In this document: one piece after another, positions 1 through 8,742 of the stretch
Position numbering within the stretch: the first letter of the stretch is position 1
How the letters are laid out: every line of letters begins with the position of its first letter
Origin: Candidatus Zixiibacteriota bacterium
Lineage (GTDB): Bacteria; Zixibacteria; MSB-5A5; UBA10806
Length of the DNA stretch: 42,987 nucleotides
Direction: 5' to 3'
NCBI GenBank assembly: GCA_020344055.1
Contig: CP070813.1
Span: forward strand, 1,151,648-1,194,634
Position numbers and translations under genes: made by a program
The notes under the pieces: generated by a model
Seen by the model: the letters and a program-made list of their open reading frames with translations, nothing else
Database searches by the model: none
What the model was told of the DNA's origin: nothing

Positions 1-982
1 GTCATGCCACGGCGCGCACAGGATACTGCCGAGTTCCGATCCCACATCTTCCGTTCACAAGAATAATCTTCAAACCACCTGCGGCCACTGTCACCCCGGT
101 ATTTCCGAGGCCGTGGCAAAAACGCCGATACATGGCGATCCCGGGCTCGGCGGAACGCCCGTGGCCGGGATAGTGAGGCATATATATATAATCATTATAT
201 TCGTTGTCATCGGGGGCATGGTCCTGCACTGGCTTATCGATTTACGCAAGGAATTAAAGAACGTAATGGAGAAAAACCAGGTTCGAAGAATGAACCTCAA
301 CGAGGTATGGCAGCACGCGTTCCTTACGGTTACTTTTATTGTTCTTGTTATCACCGGATTTTCGCTTCGATTTTCGGATGCCTGGTGGGTAAAACTGCTA
401 TTCGCTCACGAGGGGGGGTTCCCATTGCGGGGCATTATCCACAGGGTGGCGGCGGTCTTGTTTATAATCACCGCGCTCTGGCACCTGTTTTACCTGAATT
501 CCAGAAGGGGACGTCAGTTCGTAAAAGATATGCTTCCCGCCAAAACCGACATCGATCACCTTAAATTGCTTGTTACCTATAACCTCGGCATCGGGAAAAC
601 AAAACCCATGTTCGGGCGTTTCAGTTATATTGAGAAGGCCGAATACTGGGCGCTGGTCTGGGGTACAATAATAATGGTTATTACCGGATTTTTTCTGTGG
701 TTCGATAACTACGCTGTAAGGCTGTTCCCTAAAGGAGTTCTCGACGTCATGCTGGTTATCCATTATTATGAGGCCTGGCTGGCCACCCTCGCAATCCTGA
801 TCTGGCATTTATATGCCGTGATATTCAATCCTTCGTCCTATCCCATGAATCCATCCTGGCTGACAGGGAAAATGCCCGTGGAGATGTACAGGCACGAACA
901 TCCCGGTGACGTGTCGGCATTCAACGATCCTGAATCAATTGTGAAAAAAGAGCCTGAAAAATCCAGGCAATATAAAGAATAG
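1..982 (+). CDS. Multiheme cytochrome c fused to membrane cytochrome b domain, 5' partial
   Basis: The frame is open from the first complete codon at base 2, so the gene begins upstream of the window; 326 residues are visible. The first residues (SCHGAH) are the tail of a CxxCH heme site, followed by a full CGHCH site at about residue 27. The region aligns with the last two heme sites of the next gene (CYDCHGAH ... CGQCH). After this come several hydrophobic helices with histidines (WQHAFLTVTF, GIIHRVAAVLF, ALWHLFYL, VIHYYEAWLA, LIWHLYAV), as expected for a b-type cytochrome of the cytochrome b561/Ni-hydrogenase b-subunit kind. The likely role is electron transfer between the membrane quinone pool and periplasmic carriers. 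An internal ATG at 113 would remove the heme site and is not the true start. It lies 17 bp upstream of the paralogue at 1000 and is probably co-transcribed with it. Confidence 0.85.
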   Translation, partial: SCHGAHRILPSSDPTSSVHKNNLQTTCGHCHPGISEAVAKTPIHGDPGLGGTPVAGIVRHIYIIIIFVVIGGMVLHWLIDLRKELKNVMEKNQVRRMNLNEVWQHAFLTVTFIVLVITGFSLRFSDAWWVKLLFAHEGGFPLRGIIHRVAAVLFIITALWHLFYLNSRRGRQFVKDMLPAKTDIDHLKLLVTYNLGIGKTKPMFGRFSYIEKAEYWALVWGTIIMVITGFFLWFDNYAVRLFPKGVLDVMLVIHYYEAWLATLAILIWHLYAVIFNPSSYPMNPSWLTGKMPVEMYRHEHPGDVSAFNDPESIVKKEPEKSRQYKE

Positions 983-999
983 GTCCTGGTTCGCGGGCA

Positions 1000-3804
1000 A
1001 TGTCTACGAAGGACGAAACCAGAATGAGCTTGCCGCGACTTATCGGGATATTCCTGCTATTGACGCTTTGTTCCGGATTCTCACACGCGCAATCGGTCGA
1101 CGATTGCATGATGTGCCATGAGGACGGTGAGCTCACCAAAAAGAGAAACGGGAAGACAATATCCTTATATGTGAACCTGGACAAATATACGAAATCCGCG
1201 CACGGCGACCTCGAATGCGTCGATTGCCACGCGGATCTGGCGAGCTTCGAGGATTATCCCCATGATGAAAACCTGGAAATCGTCGACTGCGGAATATGCC
1301 ATGAAGACATCGCCGAAACCTATAAAGGCAGCCTTCACGGAAAAGAGGCGGCCCGGGGAGTCGAGTTGGCCCCCGGATGCTGGGATTGCCACGGTAAACA
1401 TGATATAATACCTCACGATTCGCCCGATTCCCGAGTGACCAAGTTTAATATCCCCTATATGTGCGGCGAATGCCATAAAGAGGGCAGCGAGGTTACCCGA
1501 CGGTATAACATACCTCAAGATAGCATCTTAACGCATTATTCGCTAAGTATTCACGGCGAGGGACTGTTTCATAAGGGATTGACCGTGACCGCGGTCTGCA
1601 CCGATTGTCATACCGCCCATAATGTTCTCCCTCATACCGATAAGAATTCCTCGATTCACAAGGATAACGTTGCCAAAACCTGCCAGAAATGCCATGGCCA
1701 GATCGAGGCCGTGCACAAGAAGGTGATCAGGGGCGAGTTATGGGAAAAGGAACCGAACAAAATCCCCATATGCATAGACTGTCATGCCCCTCACACCATA
1801 CGAAAAATATTTTACGAGCTGGGGATGTCCGATCGAGATTGCCTGGATTGCCACGCCAAAAAAGAGCTGAAAACCGTCCGCGACGGCAGGGAGATATCTC
1901 TTTTTATAGACAGCATCGAGCTCAACAGTTCCGCTCATAGAGCCGAGGCCTGCGTGAGATGTCACACCGGGGTCAATCCCTTGATGAAGAGACCCTGCGC
2001 GCCTATCACGGGGGAGGTTGATTGTTCCATATGTCACGCCGAAGTCGTGTCGATGTATGACAGCGGAATTCACGGCCGTCTTGCTGCCAGGGGAGATCCC
2101 AACGCTCCCGTCTGTCTCGATTGTCATGGCAAACACGGCGTCAGGAAACATATCGATTCCAAATCTCCCACCTATCCCACCAACGTTCCGGATTTGTGCG
2201 GGCGGTGTCATAAGGAAGGAAGCAAGGCCGCCATCAGATACGACGGCAAGCAACACGATATTCTCAAAAATTACGTCATGAGCATTCACGGAAAGGGTCT
2301 GCTCGAGAGCGGTCTGGTGGTGACGGCCATGTGCACCGACTGCCATACGGCACACCACGTTCTTCCCGAAGATGACCCGGAATCGAGCGTTCATCGTGAA
2401 AATATCCCCCGTACATGCGCCACATGCCACAACGGAATTTACGAAACTTACATTACCAGCATTCATTTCAGCGACGAAGAATATGATCCGAAAAGATCCC
2501 TTCCCATGTGCGATGATTGTCACTCTTCCCACACCATCGCGAGAACCGACCAGGAGAATTTCAAATTAAACATAATTAACCAGTGCGGGCGCTGCCACGA
2601 GGAGGTAACGGGATCGTACTTCGAGACCTTTCACGGCAAGGTCTCCAAGCTGGGCTATACCGCCGCCGCCAAATGCTACGATTGCCATGGGGCCCACGAC
2701 GTTCTCCCGACGTGGAATCCCAGGTCCAGGCTTTCCCGCCAGAATATAGTGGAGACCTGCGGGCAGTGTCACAAGGGCTCGCACCGGCAGTTCGCGGGTT
2801 ATCTGACACATGCCACGCATCATGATCGGGATAAGTACCCGTTCCTTTTTTATACATTCTGGTTCATGACCATCTTGCTGCTTGTCACTTTCAGCATTTT
2901 CGGCGCGCATACCCTGCTCTGGCTCCCCAGATCCTTGAAAGAACGGAAAAAATACAAAAGATTGCCGCACAAACCCCGCGAAAAGGTATACCTGAGATTC
3001 GGACGAATACACCGCCGGCTTCATATACTGGTAATCGTCAGTTTCCTCGGTCTGGCCATTACCGGGATGACCCTGAAATTCTCCTATATCTGGTGGGCCC
3101 AGCTGATCTCCAACTTCCTGGGGGGATTCGAATCGGCGGGATATATCCACAGAATTTGCGCGGTCATTACATTTTTCTATTTCGGTACACATATTATCTT
3201 TCTTTTCAGGGATAAGAGGCAAAAAAAGGTCAGTTGGCGTCAATATCTATTCAATAAAAACTCCATGTTGCCCAACGGAAACGATCTCAAGGAAGCCTGG
3301 CAAACCCTTAAATGGTTCATAGGACTGGGCTCGAGACCGCATTACGGCAGATATACCTACTGGGAAAAGTTCGACTATTTCGCGGTATTCTGGGGAGTCG
3401 CCATTATCGGTTCCACCGGTTTGATCCTCTGGTTCCCCGAATTCTTCACGTACTTTTTGCCCGGCTGGTTCATCAACGTCGCCACCATTATTCACAGCGA
3501 CGAGGCTCTCCTGGCGGTCGGTTTTATATTCACGGTCCATTTCTTCAACACCCATTTCAGGCCCGACAGATTCCCCATGGACACGGTTATATTCACCGGA
3601 CGGATACCGGTTGAGGAATTGAAAATAGATCGTCCTCGCGAATACGACGAGATAATCAAATCCGGAAGCCTCCAGGACAAATTGGTGGAGCCCCTGCCGC
3701 CGGTTGTTGTTAAAGGATTGAGGATTTTCGGCGCGGCCGCCCTGACTATCGGAATAATCCTGATTTTGCTTATAATCTGGGCCGAGATTTTCGGATATCG
3801 TTAA
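1000..3804 (+). CDS. 19-heme cytochrome c / cytochrome b fusion protein
   Basis: The 934-aa protein has a signal peptide (hydrophobic run at 11-29, likely cleavage after SHAQ), then 19 CxxCH heme-binding motifs between residues 36 and 591, then a membrane domain from about residue 613 with about six helices and conserved histidines (IHRRLHIL, GYIHRI, GTHIIF, IIHSDEA, VHFFNTHF) typical of diheme cytochrome b. The heme part is an internal duplication. Motifs 1-8 (36-262) and 9-16 (281-508) match in order and spacing, and motifs 17-19 (529-591) form a third partial block like the end of the upstream gene. The likely role is quinol-linked periplasmic or extracellular electron transfer; the acceptor cannot be told from sequence. 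An alternative start is ATG 1024, which has AAGGA 10 bp upstream and gives a more usual signal peptide. Confidence 0.9.
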   Translation: MSTKDETRMSLPRLIGIFLLLTLCSGFSHAQSVDDCMMCHEDGELTKKRNGKTISLYVNLDKYTKSAHGDLECVDCHADLASFEDYPHDENLEIVDCGICHEDIAETYKGSLHGKEAARGVELAPGCWDCHGKHDIIPHDSPDSRVTKFNIPYMCGECHKEGSEVTRRYNIPQDSILTHYSLSIHGEGLFHKGLTVTAVCTDCHTAHNVLPHTDKNSSIHKDNVAKTCQKCHGQIEAVHKKVIRGELWEKEPNKIPICIDCHAPHTIRKIFYELGMSDRDCLDCHAKKELKTVRDGREISLFIDSIELNSSAHRAEACVRCHTGVNPLMKRPCAPITGEVDCSICHAEVVSMYDSGIHGRLAARGDPNAPVCLDCHGKHGVRKHIDSKSPTYPTNVPDLCGRCHKEGSKAAIRYDGKQHDILKNYVMSIHGKGLLESGLVVTAMCTDCHTAHHVLPEDDPESSVHRENIPRTCATCHNGIYETYITSIHFSDEEYDPKRSLPMCDDCHSSHTIARTDQENFKLNIINQCGRCHEEVTGSYFETFHGKVSKLGYTAAAKCYDCHGAHDVLPTWNPRSRLSRQNIVETCGQCHKGSHRQFAGYLTHATHHDRDKYPFLFYTFWFMTILLLVTFSIFGAHTLLWLPRSLKERKKYKRLPHKPREKVYLRFGRIHRRLHILVIVSFLGLAITGMTLKFSYIWWAQLISNFLGGFESAGYIHRICAVITFFYFGTHIIFLFRDKRQKKVSWRQYLFNKNSMLPNGNDLKEAWQTLKWFIGLGSRPHYGRYTYWEKFDYFAVFWGVAIIGSTGLILWFPEFFTYFLPGWFINVATIIHSDEALLAVGFIFTVHFFNTHFRPDRFPMDTVIFTGRIPVEELKIDRPREYDEIIKSGSLQDKLVEPLPPVVVKGLRIFGAAALTIGIILILLIIWAEIFGYR

Positions 3805-3900
3805 AAAATGTGGCGTTGATCAATCTGAGAGTTGATTTTTTCTTTTCTTTTTCGGTAGATTATATGTTTTAGGGACAACAACTTCTGCCGAATAGAATTG

Positions 3901-4725
3901 ATGATGGCGCGGAAAACGGAAACTCACATAAAGAATATATTGTCATTCGAGGTCGAGGATACTTTCCACGCGGACAATCCCGATTATGAGTTCGATAATG
4001 TCAGGTCGCGCATTATACCGAATCTCATTTATCTATTGAACATTCTCGATAACCAGAAAGCGAAAGCCACCTTTTTCGTACTGGGCTGGGTGGCCTCGAG
4101 ATTCCCGGAGATCGTTTCCCTGCTCGATTCGCGAGGTCACGAGGTCGCCTGCCACGGTTTTTCGCATAAGGACTTATTAAAAATCGAATCCGCGAGGGCG
4201 ACTTCGGAAATCAGCCTTTCGAAAGAGACAATCGAGAATATACTCAATAAACGCGTCCTCGGCTTCCGGGGCGCCTGTCATCCCCTGGATAAGAGACATC
4301 TCGGTATTCTGAGCGACATCGCGGGCGCGGGATATGCCTACGATTGCAGCACCAGGGCGGGAGCCATAGCAGGAAAGTCTTTCGGTCCCTTCGATATCGA
4401 ATTCAAAGACGGAGGATCTCTAAAAATTATACCCCACTCCGCTATCCGGAAATTTGGCGTGTGGCTGCGGTTCGGCGAAAAGCTGCGGCTATATCCATCC
4501 TGGTTTACCGTCAGGGCTATCGGTCGCCTGAACCGTATGGGATACCCGGCCATGATAAATATGAAACTCTGGGAACTGGACAAACATCAAGTTCGCGGGG
4601 TCAACGCTGACTACATACAGTATCGTCGGTACGGCAACCTGAACATCGCCGAACAAAAACTATCAATGATTCTGGATGCGTTCGAATTCACCACCTGCGC
4701 CGAAGTGCTGGGATTGAAATATTAA
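3901..4725 (+). CDS. NodB-like polysaccharide deacetylase family protein, altered active site
   Basis: The 274-aa protein matches the NodB fold of exopolysaccharide-linked deacetylases: an N-terminal LSFEVEDTF (usually SFDVEDWF), KATFFVLGWVA, a zinc-site HGFSH, GFRGACHPL (usually GFRAPSFSI), and a C-terminal tail of the type LWELD ... YRRYGNLN ... FTTCAEVL. Three catalytic places differ from the family. The first Asp of motif 1 is Glu, the arginine motif has lost its Pro, and the His before PWE(L/I)D is replaced (NMKLWELD). It may act on an unusual substrate or be inactive. No signal peptide is seen. The start could be either of two adjacent ATGs (3901, 3904); a TTG lies just before. No clear ribosome binding site is present. 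The next genes are on the opposite strand. Confidence 0.75.
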   Translation: MMARKTETHIKNILSFEVEDTFHADNPDYEFDNVRSRIIPNLIYLLNILDNQKAKATFFVLGWVASRFPEIVSLLDSRGHEVACHGFSHKDLLKIESARATSEISLSKETIENILNKRVLGFRGACHPLDKRHLGILSDIAGAGYAYDCSTRAGAIAGKSFGPFDIEFKDGGSLKIIPHSAIRKFGVWLRFGEKLRLYPSWFTVRAIGRLNRMGYPAMINMKLWELDKHQVRGVNADYIQYRRYGNLNIAEQKLSMILDAFEFTTCAEVLGLKY

Positions 4726-4783
4726 TAGACTCGAGGCAATCGTTGGAGGGGGGCCGAGATTTGCGGATTGTCGATTTATGAAA

Positions 4784-6115
4784 TCATAGCGTCGGCAGGT
4801 AGTTATTGATCTCGTAATCGGTGACCGCGGTGCTGAACCGTTGCCATTCGACGGTTTTGTTTTTTATCAGGGTCGTGAAAATATGCTCGCCGAGTATCTC
4901 TTTCATAAGAGTCGATTTTTTAAACTCCTGGAGCGCCTCAAACAACGATGACGGTAGAGTCTTGATTCTTTTTCTTCTCCTCTGACGTTCGTCCATCTCG
5001 AATATGTTTTCCTCGACAGGTTCGGGCAGAGGATACTTGTTTTTTATGCCCTCCAGTCCCGCCGACAGCATGGAGGCGAAGGCGAGGTAGGGATTACACG
5101 CCGGGTCGGGGCTCCTCAGCTCCACCCTGGTGGCTTTCTCTTTCCCCAGTTGATACATCGGCACCCTGACCAGCGAGGAGCGGTTGCGTCGTCCCCAGGA
5201 AATATAACAGGGAGCCTCGTACCCCGGAACCAAGCGCTTGTAAGAATTCACCCACTGATTGGTGACAAGACATAACTCCACGACATGAGTCAGGATACCG
5301 GCGATGTAATTCCGACCCAGCTCGGAAATGTGGTACTTTTCCTTGGGATCGTGAAAGGCGTTCTGGTCGCCCCTAAAAAGCGATTGGTGGGTATGCATGC
5401 CGGAGCCGTTAACGCCGAAAATCGGTTTGGGCATGAACGTGGCATAATAACCCGTCGATAACGCTTTCTCCTTCACCACGAAACGATATAGCATGGCGAA
5501 ATCGGCCATGCGAAGCGCCTCCTGGTACTTCAGGTCTATCTCGTGCTGGCTGGGGGCGACTTCGTGGTGCGAACATTCGACCGGGATTCCGATCATCTCC
5601 AGCGCCGCCACGGCGCCTTTTCTCAGGTTGGTAGTCTCCTCGACGGTGGAAAACTCGAAATATCCGCCGCGATCCATAATCTCAGGTTGCTTGGAGTTTT
5701 TGAAATAGAAGTATTCCATTTCCGGTCCAAGGTAGGGCGTATATCCCTCGGCCCTGGCCCTTTCAATAGCCCTTCTTAAAACATACCGCGGATCGCCCTC
5801 ATACGGCTCGCCATGAGGGGTTTTGATATCGCAGAACACCGAGGCTATGCGCTCGCCGTTGATAGCCCAGGGGAAGATGGTAAACGTTGAAAGATCGGGG
5901 TGAGCCATGAGATCCGATTCCTCGATTCGGACAAATCCCTCGATTGACGAACCGTCAAATCCCTGCCCGTTAGAAAAAACATCCTCGATTTCGCCCCGGG
6001 TGATCGTCATCCCCCTCAAGACCCCGAGAACATCGGTAAACCATAACCTTATATACCTGACCCCTTTTTCATCCAAAAGCTTTAAAGCCTCTTCGGTGCC
6101 GCCTACGCCTATCAT
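4784..6115 (-). CDS. glnA: Glutamine synthetase, type I (GSI-alpha-like)
   Basis: This 443-aa enzyme condenses glutamate and ammonia with ATP to make glutamine in the cytoplasm. Family motifs are clear: GQGFDGSSIEGF near residue 50, the glutamate-binding NGSGMHTHQS, RNRSSLVRVP and ELRSPDPACNPYLA. The length and the C-terminal region (ENIFEMDERQRRR ... LPSSL) fit the short GSI-alpha type found in Firmicutes and Thermotogae. The adenylylation tyrosine loop (NLYDLP) of the GSI-beta type is absent, so control by adenylyltransferase is unlikely. The start ATG has GAGGA about 7 bp upstream. The gene stands alone, convergent with the deacetylase gene, and has its own upstream region. Confidence 0.95.
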   Translation of the reverse strand: MIGVGGTEEALKLLDEKGVRYIRLWFTDVLGVLRGMTITRGEIEDVFSNGQGFDGSSIEGFVRIEESDLMAHPDLSTFTIFPWAINGERIASVFCDIKTPHGEPYEGDPRYVLRRAIERARAEGYTPYLGPEMEYFYFKNSKQPEIMDRGGYFEFSTVEETTNLRKGAVAALEMIGIPVECSHHEVAPSQHEIDLKYQEALRMADFAMLYRFVVKEKALSTGYYATFMPKPIFGVNGSGMHTHQSLFRGDQNAFHDPKEKYHISELGRNYIAGILTHVVELCLVTNQWVNSYKRLVPGYEAPCYISWGRRNRSSLVRVPMYQLGKEKATRVELRSPDPACNPYLAFASMLSAGLEGIKNKYPLPEPVEENIFEMDERQRRRKRIKTLPSSLFEALQEFKKSTLMKEILGEHIFTTLIKNKTVEWQRFSTAVTDYEINNYLPTL

Positions 6116-6159
6116 CTCAATTTCCTCAGACTTAAAGTTATTTTTCTAAGAAAAACACG

Positions 6160-6188
6160 CATTTAGCGGATTTGTTCCGGTCGGTCAA
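6160..6188 (-). promoter_or_regulatory. Possible promoter of glnA
   Basis: On the minus strand TTGACC (6188-6183) is followed after exactly 17 bp by TAAATG (6165-6160). The -35 box is good and the -10 box is weak. The leader to the glnA ATG would be about 40 nt. No NtrC or TnrA site could be recognised. Confidence 0.35.
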
Positions 6189-6333
6189 GAAAAAAATGGA
6201 GATATCTATAAAAAATATTCATTTTTATTTCTGTGTATAAATTACACGTTTGGCGGTGGTGCATATTGTTCTTGCTATCAGGCTCTCACGGCCTCCATTT
6301 TTATGAATATGACGAAATAGCAGGTACTGAAAA

Positions 6334-7287
6334 TCAGGTGGGGTTATTTCTATGCCATTCAATTGTTTTGGAAAGACCGTCGGTTAGTCTCATTCTCCAT
6401 TCATACCCCAGTATCCGTTTGGCTTTCGACAGATCCGGAATACGTCTTTTGACATCCTCGTAGCCGCCCCCGAAACTTTCGTAACGAATAAACTTAAATT
6501 TCGGCTCTTTGGATTTATCGATAATTCTACCTATCAGTTTCGCGAGATCGAGTATTGTTATTTCTTCATCGGAACCGAGGTTTATGATCTCCCCTTCGGC
6601 TTCTTTATTTTCTGACGCCGCAATTATGCCGGAGATAAGATCGTCTACATACGTGAATGATCTTGTCTGGCTGCCGTCGCCGTGAACGGTCACCTCTTCA
6701 TTGTTAAGTATTTGATCGATAAATACCGATTGCGGGCCTCCCCACCAGGAACGATGATGCCGGGGGCCGTAGGTGCCGAAAAATCTCAGTATCGCGGTCG
6801 GCACTTTTTTTTCGTCATGATATGCCAGCGCCAGATGTTCGTCGAAAACTTTGCTGGCCGCATAGCTCCAGCGGCGGATATCGGATCGTCCGAGCAGAAG
6901 GTCATCGCTTTCCTTAAAAGGAGGGTTGCCCTTTCCGTAAACGTCCGATGTGGAAGCCAGAAGGACTTTACATCTGTTGACGGCGGCCGCCTCGAAAACG
7001 TTCCTGGTGCCTTCGTTATTTACCTTCAGCGTGGTAAGCGCGTCTCCATAACGGGGAATCTTCCTCGCCGCCAGATGAAAGATTATCGACACATCCCGTG
7101 AAGCATCGTTCAACGTTGAAAAATCGCATACATCTTCCTGCAGAAACCGGAATCCGGCGTTCTGGATCAGGTGTTCGATATTGCGTATTGACCCGAATGA
7201 AAGATCATCGTAACAGCGAACCGTATAACCTTTTTCTACCAGCGAGTCGCAGAGATGCGAACCGATAAATCCGGCGCCGCCTGTCAC
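6334..7287 (-). CDS. NAD-dependent epimerase/dehydratase (extended SDR)
   Basis: The protein of about 317 aa is a nucleotide-sugar SDR enzyme: TGGAGFIGSHL dinucleotide-binding motif at the very N-terminus, STSDVYG serine region and YAASKVFDE (YxxxK) catalytic motif, FFGTYGPR and a C-terminal sugar-nucleotide domain. It resembles UDP-glucose 4-epimerases, UDP-glucuronate decarboxylases and dTDP-glucose dehydratases; the exact substrate cannot be fixed. The GTG at 7287 is the only ordinary start codon before the motif and cuts into the first beta strand. The frame stays open for 12 more codons upstream, into the end of wecB, where a GGAGG lies. Translation may begin at a rare codon (CTG 7317 or 7290) or be coupled to wecB. 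With wecB it likely makes an activated amino sugar for surface polysaccharide. Confidence 0.85.
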   Translation of the reverse strand: MTGGAGFIGSHLCDSLVEKGYTVRCYDDLSFGSIRNIEHLIQNAGFRFLQEDVCDFSTLNDASRDVSIIFHLAARKIPRYGDALTTLKVNNEGTRNVFEAAAVNRCKVLLASTSDVYGKGNPPFKESDDLLLGRSDIRRWSYAASKVFDEHLALAYHDEKKVPTAILRFFGTYGPRHHRSWWGGPQSVFIDQILNNEEVTVHGDGSQTRSFTYVDDLISGIIAASENKEAEGEIINLGSDEEITILDLAKLIGRIIDKSKEPKFKFIRYESFGGGYEDVKRRIPDLSKAKRILGYEWRMRLTDGLSKTIEWHRNNPT

Positions 7288-7306
7288 CAGGGCGACAGGT
7301 TTGAGA

Positions 7307-8503
7307 TTATCCTCCAGCGGTAACTATCTCCCTGACGGTTTTCATCTTTTTCGTTCCGTCTTTGATCGATTCCGGTTCGAAAAGGTTCTGCCTGATTTTG
7401 ATAAAAGTTTCGGCAATTCTTTTACCCGCCTCACCATCCCAGTATTTCGGTTTTGAACCTTCCTTGATATTGCCGCCCAAAATCCGTTCCGCTTCCGCGG
7501 CTATCCTCTCCGGAATCCGTCCGACCAGAATGTTGGTTCCTTCGATTGTTGTAACGGGTCGCTCCGTTATCTCTCTCAGGGTCAGGCAGGGGACATTTAA
7601 AAAGGTTGTCTCATCCTGCACCCCGCCGGAATCGGTCATGACAAATGCGGCTTCGGATTCCAACTTGAGGAAATCCAGGTAGCCTGTCGGGCCGATCAGC
7701 TTTATCCCGGCCCGCTCAAGATAAGGCGAGAGTTCGAATTTATCAATATTTAACTTGGTTCTGGGATGCGCGGGAAAGACAACCGGCATTTTATCGGAGA
7801 ACGAACCTACCGCGTTTATAATAGACCTGAATATTTTAAAGTCATCCACGTTTTCAGGTTTGTGCAAGGTCAAAAGGGCGTAACTCTTGGGTTTCAGATC
7901 GAGGTTTTCAGGGTAGGGCCTGGTTTGCGCCTCGGTAAAACGATCGGTGAGCGAATCTATCATGGTATTGCCAACATAGAATACGGAGCCGGCGTCAAAG
8001 CCCTCGTTCATCAGGTTCTGAAAGGCGGCGCTTTCGGAAGGAAAAAGAAAATCGGAGACCCGGTCGGTCAGTACGCGATTAATCTCCTCCGGAGCGGACA
8101 TGTCGAACGAACGCAGCCCTGCCTCTACGTGAGCGATAAGGATTTTACATTTTGCGGCCACCAGCGCGCAGGCAAGAGTTGAATTGACATCTTCAAACAC
8201 CGCCACCAGGTGCGGCGGATCGGCGATGAGGATCCTTTCGAACTCCAGCATGGTATTGGCGGTCTGTTCCGCATGGGTGCCCGATCCCACGCCCAGGTAG
8301 ATATCGGGCTGAGGCATGCCCAGTTCCGACATGATCTGTTCCGATAAAATATGATCATAATGCTGACCGGTATGGACTATTATCGGTTCCAGAAAATCAG
8401 CGAACCTGTGCATCTGTTTTATTATAGGCGCCGCTTTCATGTAATTGGGCCGGGCGCCTACCACCATCATTATTTTCATTCTCCGGGGTCGGTAATCGGT
8501 CAA
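7307..8503 (-). CDS. wecB: UDP-N-acetylglucosamine 2-epimerase (non-hydrolysing)
   Basis: The enzyme interconverts UDP-GlcNAc and UDP-ManNAc for surface polysaccharide. Family motifs are present: VGARPNYMKAAP, HTGQHYD, HVEAGLRSFD, PEEINR, LTLHKPENVD and TDSGGVQDE. The usual GDVNST motif reads EDVNST (Gly to Glu). I chose the TTG at 8503 because GGAGG sits 6 bp upstream, giving 398 aa beginning (M)TDYRPRR. An ATG at 8479 would give the more usual N-terminus MKIMMVVGARPN but has GGAGA almost touching it. The gene is followed by the sugar epimerase at 6334-7287, whose open frame overlaps its end, so the two form an operon. Confidence 0.9.
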   Translation of the reverse strand: MTDYRPRRMKIMMVVGARPNYMKAAPIIKQMHRFADFLEPIIVHTGQHYDHILSEQIMSELGMPQPDIYLGVGSGTHAEQTANTMLEFERILIADPPHLVAVFEDVNSTLACALVAAKCKILIAHVEAGLRSFDMSAPEEINRVLTDRVSDFLFPSESAAFQNLMNEGFDAGSVFYVGNTMIDSLTDRFTEAQTRPYPENLDLKPKSYALLTLHKPENVDDFKIFRSIINAVGSFSDKMPVVFPAHPRTKLNIDKFELSPYLERAGIKLIGPTGYLDFLKLESEAAFVMTDSGGVQDETTFLNVPCLTLREITERPVTTIEGTNILVGRIPERIAAEAERILGGNIKEGSKPKYWDGEAGKRIAETFIKIRQNLFEPESIKDGTKKMKTVREIVTAGG

Positions 8504-8742
8504 AATATACCTCCAGGCATAGTTCAATTATATTCAGGTCGTCTAAAATAGATATTCGGAAGATTGATCGCTAAATAAACCTGGATTATCAATAAAATCG
8601 TTAATGCAATTCCCGGCCATTTTATACGATTCTGCTTGATACGGGTGATCCGATCGAATATCTTACGTCGGATAATCAGCCGGGGAAGACATCTCTCAGT
8701 TGTGCAGATTAGAGACTGTATAAGATAAATGGGAGGTTCTGA

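Noticed and set aside
1000-2790. CRISPR-like or tandem DNA repeat array
   Set aside because: The regular CxxCH spacing gives repeated codons, but there are no identical direct repeats with spacers; the similarity is at the protein level.
1738-3243. Long open frames on the minus strand inside the multiheme cytochrome
   Set aside because: They are shadows of a clearly coding plus strand with conserved heme spacing; composition is low-quality and there are no start signals.
8524-8690. Minus-strand open frame with a membrane-helix-like stretch just upstream of wecB
   Set aside because: It has no ATG, GTG or TTG before the hydrophobic part and no ribosome site; the longer version only extends antisense through the ACT gene.
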